Assembly: GCA_039196715.1 (NCBI GenBank)
Contig: JBCCUP010000051.1
Coordinates: forward strand, 1-32,184
DNA length: 32,184 nt
DNA from: Pseudomonadota bacterium
Lineage (GTDB): Bacteria > Pseudomonadota > Gammaproteobacteria > CALCKW01
Direction of reading: 5' to 3'
Positions 23,401 to 31,418 of this stretch are shown piece by piece (position 1 is the stretch's first letter; every line of letters begins with the position of its first letter). Both the position numbers and the translations under genes were made by a program. The notes beneath the pieces were generated by a model that saw nothing but the letters and a program-made list of their open reading frames with translations, was not told the DNA's origin and searched no databases.

Positions 23401-26001
23401 GTAACCGGATTCATCAAGCCCGAAGGCGTCGTGCATCTGATTCAGCGTGAGCAAGCGCATCGGATCGATCGCGTCCTCGGCCTCGGCCGACGGACCCTGT
23501 ATGCCGATGCGCTCCTCGGTCAGGTCGACAAAGCCGCGCACCGCACGGGTGCCAAAGGAATGGCCCGCGCCCTCCGCACGCTCCTTGAAGAGGCCCAGCA
23601 TCGGTATGTCATCGAGTGTGTCGACGTCGCAGGCGCGCAGGTGCCAATCGAGCGTCGACTGGGCGATGCGGGCGAACTGCACACCGCCGACCGGCGATGT
23701 CATGTTGGGGAAGTAGCGTTTCAACACCGGCGAGTGGGTGTCGAGAAAGTTGGGCTCGAAGAATTCACCGCCTGAGTAGCTCTCGACCGTGCACAAACCG
23801 ACCTTGCCCAGCGTTTTCATCAACGCTTTCTCTGCCGCTTTGGCAAAGCGCGCGTAGGCGGCGTTGGTGTCGCCCGCGTGGTTCAGACTGGCGCGTGCGT
23901 GCACGCTCGAGGCATAGACCGCGCTGGCACCGAAGCCAAGCGCGACGGCGATGTGGTGCGAGGACGCGATCTGACCGCTCTCAACCACCAGTGAGACACG
24001 GAACCGAAGCCCTTCTTCGATCAGCGCCTGGTTAACGGCGGAGACGGCAAGTGCGAGTGGAATGGCGGCGCGCGTGCGTTGCAGGCCGGAGTCGGAGAGC
24101 ACGACGATACCGCCCTGCTCACGCGCGAGTGCGACCACCTCCGCGGCGAGCGTGTCGATGGCCTCGACCAACGCGGTCTCGTTGGCGTGCGCGTCGTTTT
24201 CCACCGGCGCGAACAGCATGTCGGCTGTGGTGCAGGGCGTGTCCGATTGCGTCTTGAGGCGCGACAGTTGCGCCAGGCTCAGCACCGGCGAGTCGATGAC
24301 GATCTGTTTTTGCGCAACCCCGTCACCGTGCGGTTTCGCGCCCAGTGCGACCCGCATGGTCATGCCATCGGCCTCACGGATCGAGTCGAGCGGCGGGTTG
24401 GTCACCTGGGCAAACCGCTGGCTGAAGTACTTCGCCATGCCGCCCTCGGTGTCGTTCAGCGCGTTGATTGCGTTGCCATAGCCCATTGCCGACACTTTCT
24501 CCGCGCCGGTCTCGAGCATCGGGTCCATCAGGAACCGGAACGTTTCCTGGTTGTGGCAAAAACCGACGAAACGGCCCGCGTCGCTGAGGTCCGATTCGGT
24601 CGGTGGTTCGGGCGTCGTGTCTCCCGCGACACTGACGTCGTCCAGGTGCACCTGCGCCGCAGCGAGCAGGGCATCGTAGTCTCGCTCGTTGGCCAAACGC
24701 GCGAGACCGGCGCGACTGTCGTAGACGCGTTTGTGGGCGTGGTCGTAGTAGAGCATCCCGCCGGCTTCGATGCGACCGCGTCGGATGACCGACTCGGGCG
24801 GGAAGCTGATCTGACCTGCCTCGGACGTGACGACGAGGTAGGTGTCGGTCTCGACGCTGCGCAAGGGCCGCAAGCCGAGCCGATCGAGCCGTGCGCCAAC
24901 AATCGTCCCGTTGCCGAAAATGAGCGCAGCCGGGCCGTCGTTCTTTTCCTCGTACAGTGAGAAGTAGGCGAGCATGTTGCGCACCTTGTCTGGCACGCTG
25001 CGGTCGTTTTCCCACGCCGGTGGCATCATCGATACCACCGCCGTGACGATGTCCATGCCGTCACCGTGCACCCGACTGTTGAGCGTCTGGTCGAAGCGGC
25101 AGCTGTCCGACTGGCCTTTGGGTCTGAAGATCTTGCGGTCGCGCGCTTTGGCCACCGCAGCATCCGACAGGCGGTTCTTCTTGTCGGTGTTCAATTCGCC
25201 GTTGTGCGCCATCAGGCGAAACGGTTGCGCCATCGACGGGTGTGGGTCGGTGTTGGTGGAAAAGCGCGTGTGGAAAAACACCGTGTGCACGGCGTGATCC
25301 GGGTTGCTGAGGTCGGCGAAATACGGGATCACTTCCCACGAATTCAGGCGACCTTTGAGCACTTGTGTCGAAGCGGAGAACGAGAGCGGGTAGAACCCGA
25401 TCAGCGATTCGTCCACGTAGGCGGTGGCCTCGATCTCCAACAGCACCGCATGCAACAGCGGTTCGACGCGGTCCTGTGCAAGACCCCCCGGCAGGTGAAA
25501 CACCCACTGCACAATCGGCAGTTGCAAGTCCACGCCTCTGGGCTCGATTGCGGCGTTGTCGACCGGCACGTCGCGACGCGTCAGCACCTGGAGGTCGTGT
25601 TTGCCGAGCAGTGATTCGATGAGGTCTGTGGCGTACGCCCGCTTTTTCGGGTTGGCCGGCAAGAAGAAGTTGCCCACGCCGAAGCTGCCCACGCGCAGCG
25701 TGCGCTGCGTCAGCTTGGAGAAAAACGCCGACGACAGGTCGACGCACACACCCGCGCCGTCACCGACGCCGGTCGATGACATGCCGCCGCGGTGCGGCAC
25801 GGCGCACAACGCCTCGTGCGCTTTGCGCAACACGTCGTGGTGTTGTTCGCTGTCCTTGCGCGTGATGAAACCAACGCCACACGCGCTGTGGCCGAAAGCC
25901 GGATCGAACAGGGTCGGTTGTGGGTTCGCTGTGGGACTCAAGGGTGTCTGCTGTCGGGTGGCCGTGCGCCCGTCTTCTGTGGTCGACCGAACAACATACA
26001 C
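20455..26001 (-). CDS. gltB: Glutamate synthase large-subunit-like protein, enlarged form
   Basis: 1848 residues, against about 1500 in usual GltB. After a 40-residue propeptide comes the N-terminal amidotransferase nucleophile Cys41 (HSACGVGFITR), followed by HNGELNT and other class II glutaminase motifs. The FMN synthase barrel shows SGAMSHGALVAAAHEA, GEGGEHISRFG, SNCGEGGEH, GQGAKPGEGGQLPAPKV, SPPPHHDTYSIEDLAQLI, GGTGAAAVTS and the Fe-S cluster cysteines CVMAKNCNIKC near residue 1277. The GXGXG helix (NFALFGATGGRLFVAGEAG, GYAKGFGNGMSGGFAY) ends near 1580. Two parts look extra: about 95 residues near 913-1010 between central and FMN domains, and a long helical C-terminal region to 1848. The GTG start at 26001 has no clear ribosome site and lies 6 bp from a Fur-box-like element. 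No gltD gene is present. It makes glutamate from glutamine and 2-oxoglutarate if it acts as the family does. Confidence 0.85.
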   Translation of the reverse strand: MYVVRSTTEDGRTATRQQTPLSPTANPQPTLFDPAFGHSACGVGFITRKDSEQHHDVLRKAHEALCAVPHRGGMSSTGVGDGAGVCVDLSSAFFSKLTQRTLRVGSFGVGNFFLPANPKKRAYATDLIESLLGKHDLQVLTRRDVPVDNAAIEPRGVDLQLPIVQWVFHLPGGLAQDRVEPLLHAVLLEIEATAYVDESLIGFYPLSFSASTQVLKGRLNSWEVIPYFADLSNPDHAVHTVFFHTRFSTNTDPHPSMAQPFRLMAHNGELNTDKKNRLSDAAVAKARDRKIFRPKGQSDSCRFDQTLNSRVHGDGMDIVTAVVSMMPPAWENDRSVPDKVRNMLAYFSLYEEKNDGPAALIFGNGTIVGARLDRLGLRPLRSVETDTYLVVTSEAGQISFPPESVIRRGRIEAGGMLYYDHAHKRVYDSRAGLARLANERDYDALLAAAQVHLDDVSVAGDTTPEPPTESDLSDAGRFVGFCHNQETFRFLMDPMLETGAEKVSAMGYGNAINALNDTEGGMAKYFSQRFAQVTNPPLDSIREADGMTMRVALGAKPHGDGVAQKQIVIDSPVLSLAQLSRLKTQSDTPCTTADMLFAPVENDAHANETALVEAIDTLAAEVVALAREQGGIVVLSDSGLQRTRAAIPLALAVSAVNQALIEEGLRFRVSLVVESGQIASSHHIAVALGFGASAVYASSVHARASLNHAGDTNAAYARFAKAAEKALMKTLGKVGLCTVESYSGGEFFEPNFLDTHSPVLKRYFPNMTSPVGGVQFARIAQSTLDWHLRACDVDTLDDIPMLGLFKERAEGAGHSFGTRAVRGFVDLTEERIGIQGPSAEAEDAIDPMRLLTLNQMHDAFGLDESGYVNTSFERLTTEQIDGFSMTPGYREFARAMARERHRRPAALRDVLAFPADITHLNSVEDIKREMMLFNRAGNLDFVIRGLAIEPLEAGHYRLMLTGNPAHQLARLDALAQSLVERFGDDIRGHWLAGGGLVVECDGSAEDYISRLRAGTDPVPLEQVQPASEITPRLASGAMSHGALVAAAHEAVAHGTNMVGGMSNCGEGGEHISRFGTIRSSRIKQFASGRFGVWAGYLADPNLSEIEIKIGQGAKPGEGGQLPAPKVTVEIAAARGGTPGVELISPPPHHDTYSIEDLAQLIHDAKAARVRVIVKLVSSEGIGTIAVGVAKAGADVINVAGNTGGTGAAAVTSLKYTGRAAELGIAEVHQALCANRIRQKVQLRCSGAIQTGSDVVKACLLGGDSFEFGTSALMMLKCVMAKNCNIKCPAGLTTNPEAFDGDPRALAQYLLNIAHDVRRILASLGLRSLDEARGRADLLHLLDHPASVGQMDLRRMLVHVPETAVENPTYLERNYRVDDMLIETARHALFDTASDHVDLGPVTLDNSDKSVGGQLSIDIERLLNYTDRDVQHPAVHTDDRGRRSLAPGTLHVHTRESAGQSYAAFCNDGIRMRHEGTCNDGVGKGACGGEISVVPAKNSRAMAPGENVLIGNFALFGATGGRLFVAGEAGDRFAVRNSGATAVVEGVGDFCCEYMTNGTVLNLGGYAKGFGNGMSGGFAYQYDPNRQFAESVSHDSVLTGRLSDGDAMADTHAQAVQTLLRWHHEATGSPLAERLLADWDTCKADVVWVMPRALLQYQDAGEILAAKTAKALLEELAAALSAHQIARLKRAWKDRLPLLDGRAPLEELGDSVSMYPLLNTWTVLDMALEIARKRVGADSEPTLLQRHVRNLVMTEDFGLCQQLLKHARAALATYDQTQLAVLIADKRLRDFTTALRQRSVRSVDSPATYGWILHQQQSNRAKLDRIPDFEELFAGHALPQRVQRLGAVT

Positions 26002-26006
26002 AAAAC

Positions 26007-26025
26007 GTGAATGAGAATCATTCTT
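26007..26025. promoter_or_regulatory. Fur-box-like operator before the glutamate synthase operon
   Basis: GTGAATGAGAATCATTCTT matches the 19 bp Fur consensus GATAATGATAATCATTATC at 14 of 19 positions. Its core is a perfect inverted repeat, GAATGA-GAA-TCATTC (26009-26023). It lies just upstream of the GTG start at 26001. Fur with iron would block the promoter, so the operon should be switched on under iron limitation. A weak -10-like CAATAA lies upstream around 26030; no clear -35 was seen. Confidence 0.6.
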
Positions 26026-26437
26026 GGTTATTGCATGAACCGAATTGGGCGGTGATTCCAGACAATTTGCTACCGGAATGCGGCTTATCCGGCACCATTG
26101 TGCAGGTCATGTGCCCGGCGGTCACGAGACGGGGGTGCGGGCTGCGGTCGCGTTGGCACCGGCGCGTGTGTGATGGACCGCGCGCTCACTGAACCGGAAC
26201 GTCGGACCCGCAGGAGCCGGTCACGGCACCGTCAACGTGGTGATCGCATGCACAGTGTTAACCCTGACCCGCGGGGTTGACCGGGCACATTCGTGCACCG
26301 CATCAACCCGCAGTCGCGCGCCCCGTGATCGGCATGGCCGAGTTCGCCCGGGGGCTTGCCGCGGTGGCAGAGCGAGTGCATTCAGCCGCCACGGTAGGTA
26401 CCATCGGGCGACCGCCGAACTCGGAGACTGGCCGGTC
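26026..26437. other. 412 bp divergent intergenic region without a recognisable gene
   Basis: This separates the glutamate synthase operon from the 2-oxo acid dehydrogenase operon and must hold both promoters. An AACCC...GGGTT inverted repeat lies at 26260-26278, and TTGACC (26277-26282) could be a -35 box, but no good -10 follows. The open frame of the E1alpha gene extends upstream to 26237 by chance; the added residues are low in family resemblance. Confidence 0.45.
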
Positions 26438-27526
26438 ATGAGCCGCGACGATTTGCCCCCTCAGTTTGTGCCGACGGCGCAGCCAGTCGAACCGCACAGG
26501 CTGCTCGAGGTCGACGGCGCCCTGGTGGCCGGGGCGACCGCGCCAATGACCGATGACCAGGCGCTCGAGGCACTGCGCCTGATGATGTTGGGCCGTGCCT
26601 TCGACACCAAGTGCTTCAGCTTGCAGCGCCAGGGCAAAATGGGCACGTTCGCACCGATGCACGGGCAGGAGGCGTCGATCGTCGGCTCGGCGATGGCCTT
26701 GAACCCCGAGACCGACTGGATCACGCCGCAGTACCGCGAGATGCCCGCGGCGATCCGCCAGGGCATGCCACTCAAGAACATCATCCTCTACCGCCAGGGC
26801 CACCCTGCCGGTGGTGTGGTGCCGCCCGGCGTCAACGTCATGCAGTTCAACATCTCGCTCGCGGCGCAGATCCCGCATGCTGTCGGGCTCGCCTGGGGGA
26901 TGCGGCTGCAGGGCACGTCCGGTGTGGCCGTGGCCTACTTCGGCGACGGGTCGTCCTCCGAGGGGGATTTCCACGAGAGCTGCAACCTCGCCGGTGTGAC
27001 GAAGGCGCCGGCGATTTTCCTGTTGCAGAACAACCAGTGGGCGATTTCGACGCCGCGCGACATCCAGAGCGCGGCGATCGACCTCGCAGCGCGCGCGCCG
27101 GGCTACGGCTTCCCGGGTGTCTCGGTCGACGGCAACGACCTGTTCGCGGTCTACCGTGTCATGTGCGACGCGGTCGAGCGCGCGCGCAATGGCGACGGCC
27201 CGACGCTGATCGAATGCCACACCTACCGCATGTGGGCGCACACGACGGCCGATGACCCGACCCGTTACGTCGACGATGATGTGCAAGCGGTGTGGGCCGC
27301 ACGGGACCCGATCGAACGCGTCCAGCAGTACCTCACGGGCCGTGGCCGTTGGGACGCCGAGCTGGCCGCTGCGTGGGACTCCGAGATCGCGGCGGAGGTC
27401 CAGGCGGGGTTTGACGCCGCCGCGGCCGAGCCGCCGGCAGGCCCGGAGAGCCTGTACGAGCACGTTTTCGCCGAACCCACCCCGTCGCTGGTGCGCCAGC
27501 GGCGTGCCCACCTCGAGGAGCGCTGA
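26438..27526 (+). CDS. pdhA: 2-Oxo acid (pyruvate) dehydrogenase E1 component, alpha subunit
   Basis: 362 residues from the ATG at 26438 (GGAGA about 12 nt upstream). The ThDP/Mg motif is present: GDG at 169-171 and NN at 198-199 (GDGSSSEGDFHESCNLAGVTKAP, LLQNNQWAIS). The start MMLGRAFDTKCFSLQRQGKMGTFAPMHGQEA and the phosphorylation-loop region AHTTADDPTRY are typical of heterotetrameric E1 enzymes like Bacillus PdhA. It decarboxylates the 2-oxo acid and, with the beta subunit, transfers the acyl group to the lipoyl arm of E2. It is the first of four tightly packed genes (E1beta starts 3 nt after its stop). Pyruvate is the most likely substrate; a branched-chain 2-oxo acid is possible because the families overlap. 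Confidence 0.88.
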   Translation: MSRDDLPPQFVPTAQPVEPHRLLEVDGALVAGATAPMTDDQALEALRLMMLGRAFDTKCFSLQRQGKMGTFAPMHGQEASIVGSAMALNPETDWITPQYREMPAAIRQGMPLKNIILYRQGHPAGGVVPPGVNVMQFNISLAAQIPHAVGLAWGMRLQGTSGVAVAYFGDGSSSEGDFHESCNLAGVTKAPAIFLLQNNQWAISTPRDIQSAAIDLAARAPGYGFPGVSVDGNDLFAVYRVMCDAVERARNGDGPTLIECHTYRMWAHTTADDPTRYVDDDVQAVWAARDPIERVQQYLTGRGRWDAELAAAWDSEIAAEVQAGFDAAAAEPPAGPESLYEHVFAEPTPSLVRQRRAHLEER

Positions 27527-27528
27527 CA

Positions 27529-28506
27529 ATGGCCCGCATGACCATGGTCGAGGCGATCCGCGAAACCTTGCGCGACGAGATGGCGCGCGACGAACGCGTG
27601 ATCCTGATGGGCGAGGACGTCGGTCACCTCGGCGGCGTGTTCCGCGCCACCGACGGCTTGCAACAACGCTTCAGCTCGCAGCGCGTGATCGACACCCCGC
27701 TGGCCGAGAGTGTGATTGCCGGGTCCGCCCTGGGCATGGCGCTCTCCGGTCTGATCCCGGTCATCGAGATGCAGTTTCTCGCCTTCTCGCAAAACGCGTT
27801 TCACCAGATCTGCCAGCAGATCGGCCGCACGCGGTTTCGCACGCGCGGCTCACACACGGCGCCGATCACCATCCGTGCGCCCTTTGGGGGCAACGTCAAG
27901 ACGCCCGAGCTGCACAGCGATTCAATGGAGCCGATGTACGCGCACACCACGGGGCTCAAGATCGTCATGCCCTCGACCGCAGCCGACGCGAAAGGCCTCC
28001 TCACCACCGCCATCCGCGACCCGGACCCGGTGTTGTTTCTCGAGCCGTTGCGCGGCTACCGACTGATTGCCGACGAGGTGCCGGACGGCGAGCACACCGT
28101 GCCCTTCGGCGAGTTGCGCACCGTGCGCGAGGGCACGGATGTCACCATCGTCACCTGGAGCGCGTGCGTGCCGGTGGTCGAAGAGGCGGCCGAACAGCTG
28201 GTGGCCGAAGGCATCGACCCGCACATTGTCGACCTCCGCACGATCGTGCCGCTCGACGAGGCCGCGCTGATCGCTGCGGTGGAAAAAACCGGCCGGTGTG
28301 TGGTGGTGCACGAGGCAGCTGCCGTGTCGGGCTTTGGCGCCGAGATCATTGCGTTGGTGCAGGCGCAGGCCTTCTACGTGCTCGAGGCACCGGTCGCGCG
28401 CGTGACCGCTCCGGACGCACCCTACCCGACACCGGGTGTCGAAGCGTTCTACATACCCGATGCCGATCAGGTCGCGCGCGCGGTGCGCGACACGCTGGTC
28501 GACTGA
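27529..28506 (+). CDS. pdhB: 2-Oxo acid (pyruvate) dehydrogenase E1 component, beta subunit
   Basis: 325 residues. GAGGAG lies 8 nt before the ATG at 27529; a second ATG three codons later is also possible. The sequence starts MTMVEAIRETLRDEMARDERVILMGEDVGHLGGVFRATDGL, the standard beta-subunit pyrimidine-binding domain with the ThDP-activating Glu in VIDTPLAESVIAGSALGMA. The C-terminal transketolase domain (VTIVTWSACVPVVEEAAEQL, DLRTIVPLDEAALIAAVEKTGRCVVVHEA) is complete. It pairs with the alpha subunit, forming the active sites at the interface. It sits second in the operon, 13 nt before E2. Acetoin or branched-chain dehydrogenase beta subunits look alike, so the substrate is not fixed by this gene alone. 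Confidence 0.9.
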   Translation: MARMTMVEAIRETLRDEMARDERVILMGEDVGHLGGVFRATDGLQQRFSSQRVIDTPLAESVIAGSALGMALSGLIPVIEMQFLAFSQNAFHQICQQIGRTRFRTRGSHTAPITIRAPFGGNVKTPELHSDSMEPMYAHTTGLKIVMPSTAADAKGLLTTAIRDPDPVLFLEPLRGYRLIADEVPDGEHTVPFGELRTVREGTDVTIVTWSACVPVVEEAAEQLVAEGIDPHIVDLRTIVPLDEAALIAAVEKTGRCVVVHEAAAVSGFGAEIIALVQAQAFYVLEAPVARVTAPDAPYPTPGVEAFYIPDADQVARAVRDTLVD

Positions 28507-28519
28507 GCGAGGCGTCCGC

Positions 28520-29776
28520 ATGGCAGCGCACGAATTCCTGTTACCCGACGTCGGTGAAGGCCTCGAATCCGGTGCCGTGGTGCGATGGCTCGTCGCCGAG
28601 GGCGACGCGGTGGTCGTCGATCAGATCATCGTCGAGGTCGAGACCGACAAGGCCGTCGTTGAAATTCCGGCTCCGGTCACCGGAACGCTGACGCGGCAGG
28701 GCGGCGCGCCCGGCGACACGTTGCCCGTTGGCGCGGTGCTGGCTGTGTTTGAAAGCGACGCGCCGGCGGCAGGCGGCTCAGTGGCACCCGCAGCGGCGGC
28801 GACGAGCGCGGTCGACGTGGCCGTAACCGAGAGCGCTCGACCCGCTCGCAGTGGTCGCGCACTGGCAAGCCCCGCCACGCGCAAGTTCGCGCGCAACCAG
28901 GGCGTGGACCTCAGTCAACTGAGCGGCAGCGGTACGCGCGGGCAAATCACGCGCGCGGATGTCGAGGCTTTTTTGAGTGGCGGCGGTGCGGCCCCTGTCG
29001 TCGACACAGGCACGGTGTCGAGCGCGCTGGCGGTGGCGCCGCGCCAAACCGTGCCGCCCCCGGCGGTCGACCCCGCGTTCAGCGGTACCCAACCGCTGAC
29101 AGGACTGCGCAAGCAGATCGCGGCCAACATGCAAACCGCCTGGCGCGAGATTCCGCACATCTTCACCTTCGAAGAGGTGGATGCCTCCGGGTTGATCGAA
29201 GCACGGCAGGCGATCAACGCCGAGCTCGCCGAGCGCGGGCAGAAGCTGAGCTTCCTGCCGTTTTTCGTCAAGGCTTGTGTGATCGCCCTACAGGCGCACC
29301 CGCGCTTCAACGCGTCACTCAACCTGGCCGACGAAACGGTCACCTACCACCCGCAGTGCAACATCGGCATCGCGACCGCGACGCCGGAGGGCCTGATCGT
29401 CACCGTGGTACACCACGCGGAGCAAAAATCCCTTATCGAGATCGGCGAGGAGATCGCGTCGCTCGCGTCGCTTGCCCGCGAGCGCCGTGTCGGTGTCGAG
29501 CAGATTCGCGGTGGCACCTTCACCATCTCGAACTTCGGCAGCTACGGTGGCACGCTCGGCACACCAATCATCCGACCGCCCGAGGTCGCCATCGCGGGCT
29601 TCGGCCGCATCCACGACAAGGTCGTGCCCGAGCAGGGGCAGCCGGTGGTGCGGCCCATCCTGCCGATCGCCATGTCGACCGACCACCGGCTCAACGACGG
29701 CGAACACCTCGGCGGATTCGTGCGCACCTTGAGCCGATTGCTGTCGCACCCTGTGCGGATGCTGAGCCACCTCTAG
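28520..29776 (+). CDS. pdhC: Dihydrolipoamide acyltransferase (E2), single lipoyl domain
   Basis: 418 residues from the ATG at 28520, with GAGG 7 nt upstream; the open frame begins earlier inside the E1beta gene but the lipoyl domain starts here (MAAHEFLLPDVGEGLESG). Lys44 in EVETDKAVVEIPA is the lipoylation site. An Ala/Pro/Ser-rich hinge follows, then the peripheral subunit-binding domain (SPATRKFARNQGVDLSQLSGSGTRGQITRADVEAFL, about 115-150), a second flexible linker, and the catalytic domain ending STDHRLNDG with catalytic His389. It forms the core of the complex and makes the acyl-CoA. One lipoyl domain and this length suit PdhC or branched-chain E2 proteins rather than the multi-lipoyl E. 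coli AceF. Confidence 0.9.
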   Translation: MAAHEFLLPDVGEGLESGAVVRWLVAEGDAVVVDQIIVEVETDKAVVEIPAPVTGTLTRQGGAPGDTLPVGAVLAVFESDAPAAGGSVAPAAAATSAVDVAVTESARPARSGRALASPATRKFARNQGVDLSQLSGSGTRGQITRADVEAFLSGGGAAPVVDTGTVSSALAVAPRQTVPPPAVDPAFSGTQPLTGLRKQIAANMQTAWREIPHIFTFEEVDASGLIEARQAINAELAERGQKLSFLPFFVKACVIALQAHPRFNASLNLADETVTYHPQCNIGIATATPEGLIVTVVHHAEQKSLIEIGEEIASLASLARERRVGVEQIRGGTFTISNFGSYGGTLGTPIIRPPEVAIAGFGRIHDKVVPEQGQPVVRPILPIAMSTDHRLNDGEHLGGFVRTLSRLLSHPVRMLSHL

Positions 29777-29796
29777 CCCGACGCAGTGAGGACACC

Positions 29797-31185
29797 ATGG
29801 TTGTAGGCAATGCACCCGAAGCGGTCGACCTCGTCGTCATCGGCGCGGGGCCGGGCGGTTACACGGCGGCGCTGCACGCCGCCTCGCGGGGCCGGGACGT
29901 CACCTTGATCGACCGCGGCGGTGATGCGGCGGTCGGTGGTGTGTGTCTGCACGCGGGCTGCATCCCGAGCAAGACCCTGATCGAAGCCGCGGGCGTCTTC
30001 CACCGTAGCCAGCACAGCAAGGACATGGGCGTCTCGGTCGACTCGGCCCACTTCGACCTCGCGCAATTCCACCGCTTCAAGGGCGGCGTCATCGACGGCT
30101 TGGCGGGCGGTGTGCGTGGCAAGTTGACACACGCCGGGGTCAGCACGCTGACCGGCACGGCGCGGTTCATGGACAGCAAAACGCTGGTGCTCTCGGCCGA
30201 GGACGGCGCCGCCCGTTTTCTGCAGTTCAAGGACTGCATCGTCGCAACCGGCTCGCGCCCCGTTGCCGTGCCGGGCTTTGCGTTTGGCGAACGCGTGCTG
30301 GACGCACACGGCGCCTTGCAGCTTGACACGGTGCCATCAACGCTCGCGGTTGTGGGCGGTGGCTACATCGGACTCGAGCTCGGCTGTGCTTTTGCCAAGC
30401 TCGGTACCGCTGTCAGCGTGGTCGAAGCGCTCGACCGCGTCCTGCCGACCTTGCCGGCCGGGCCCGCTGTGCCGCTGCAGCGGCGCATGGCGTCGCTGGG
30501 CGTGCGCTTTCACTTCGGCTGTCGCGCCACCGCCTACGACGGTGGGGCCCTGACGATCGCCGACGCCGCGGGCGACACGCACGCCCTCGACGCCGAATAC
30601 GTCTTGATGGCCGTTGGTCGCACGCCCAACACCGACGACCTCGAACTCGAGGCGGCCGGTCTGGGCACAAACGCCAAGGGGTTGCTCGAAGTGGACATCG
30701 ACCGGCGTCTCACACCGCACATCGCGGCGATCGGCGACATCACGCCGGGACCGGCACTCGCGCACAAGGCGAGCGCCGAGGCGATCGTTGCCGTCGACGC
30801 GCTCTGTGGTGACACCACGGCCTTTGAGCCCGAGGCCATGCCGCTGATTGTGTTCACCGACCCGGAAATCGCCCACGTCGGTCTGGACGCGGACCAGGCA
30901 AAGGCGGACGGCATCGACGCCTCGTCGCACAAGCTGCCGTTGCGCGCTTCGGGCAGGGCGGCCACTCTCGGTGAAACCGACGGCTACGTCGAGCTCACCC
31001 GTGCCCGCGACGACGGCACGCTGCTCGGCGCCACGGTCGTCGGCCCGCACGCCTCCGAGTTGATTGCCGAACTCTGCGTCGCAATCGAGCTCGGCGCGAG
31101 CGTCGAGGACCTCGCCCTCACTGTCCACCCGCACCCTACGCTCAGCGAACTCACCATGGACGTCGCCGGCCTCGCGGGCCGCTAA
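29797..31185 (+). CDS. lpdA: Dihydrolipoyl dehydrogenase (E3)
   Basis: 462 residues from the ATG at 29797, with GAGG 5 nt upstream. The FAD motif GAGPGGYTAALHA (17-29), the redox disulfide Cys50/Cys55 in GGVCLHAGCIPSK, the NAD motif GGGYIGLELG and the AIGDI FAD segment are all visible. The C-terminal HPHPTLSEL gives the catalytic His446-Glu451 pair. It reoxidises the E2 lipoyl arm and makes NADH. There is no fused lipoyl domain. It is the last gene of the operon, 20 nt after E2; a 6 bp hairpin (31191-31209) without T-run follows. Confidence 0.92.
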   Translation: MVVGNAPEAVDLVVIGAGPGGYTAALHAASRGRDVTLIDRGGDAAVGGVCLHAGCIPSKTLIEAAGVFHRSQHSKDMGVSVDSAHFDLAQFHRFKGGVIDGLAGGVRGKLTHAGVSTLTGTARFMDSKTLVLSAEDGAARFLQFKDCIVATGSRPVAVPGFAFGERVLDAHGALQLDTVPSTLAVVGGGYIGLELGCAFAKLGTAVSVVEALDRVLPTLPAGPAVPLQRRMASLGVRFHFGCRATAYDGGALTIADAAGDTHALDAEYVLMAVGRTPNTDDLELEAAGLGTNAKGLLEVDIDRRLTPHIAAIGDITPGPALAHKASAEAIVAVDALCGDTTAFEPEAMPLIVFTDPEIAHVGLDADQAKADGIDASSHKLPLRASGRAATLGETDGYVELTRARDDGTLLGATVVGPHASELIAELCVAIELGASVEDLALTVHPHPTLSELTMDVAGLAGR

Positions 31186-31418
31186 CGCGACACACCCCGC
31201 CAAGGTGTGCTGCCCACGCAGTCGCCCCACACTCACTCGCTTTGGTCACCCATGGTGAGTTTGCGGCAGACTGGGTAAGATTGAAATTCATACTCAGACA
31301 CGTCGCGTAAAAAGCGTGAAAAAACAGCGGTGTAGACCGTGATGTCGAAGACCAAGCCAGTTTGCTTATTGGATGTCCGAGTAATAAGTAATAACCAGTG
31401 CGCTGGTTATTACAGCTG
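31186..31418. other. Intergenic region where base composition changes to AT-rich
   Basis: The E3 gene ends in GC-rich DNA; from about 31265 the sequence becomes clearly AT-richer and stays so. The region has a CACACC/GGTGTG hairpin (31191-31209), a short TCACC/GGTGA hairpin (31246-31258) and the long palindrome at 31388-31413. No open frame with support, no integrase gene and no recognisable attC or attI lies here. It marks the edge between core genes and cassettes. Confidence 0.6.
31388..31413. repeat. Perfect 11 bp inverted repeat at the left edge of the cassette
   Basis: GTAATAACCAG (31388-31398) and CTGGTTATTAC (31403-31413) pair perfectly around TGCG, ending 5 bp before the cassette crossover point at 31418/31419. 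It may be an operator or terminator, or part of the recombination target. It does not have the R and L box order of an attC site. Confidence 0.6.

Noticed and set aside
26073-26092. REP-like element (CCGGA ... TCCGG with ATGCGGCTTATCCGG)
   Set aside because: Only one short 5 bp stem and no second copy in the window; resemblance to enterobacterial REP sequences is probably chance.
31281-31320. TTGAAA-based promoter for the cassette gene
   Set aside because: No acceptable -10 box at 16-18 bp; several weak alternatives exist, so none is called.
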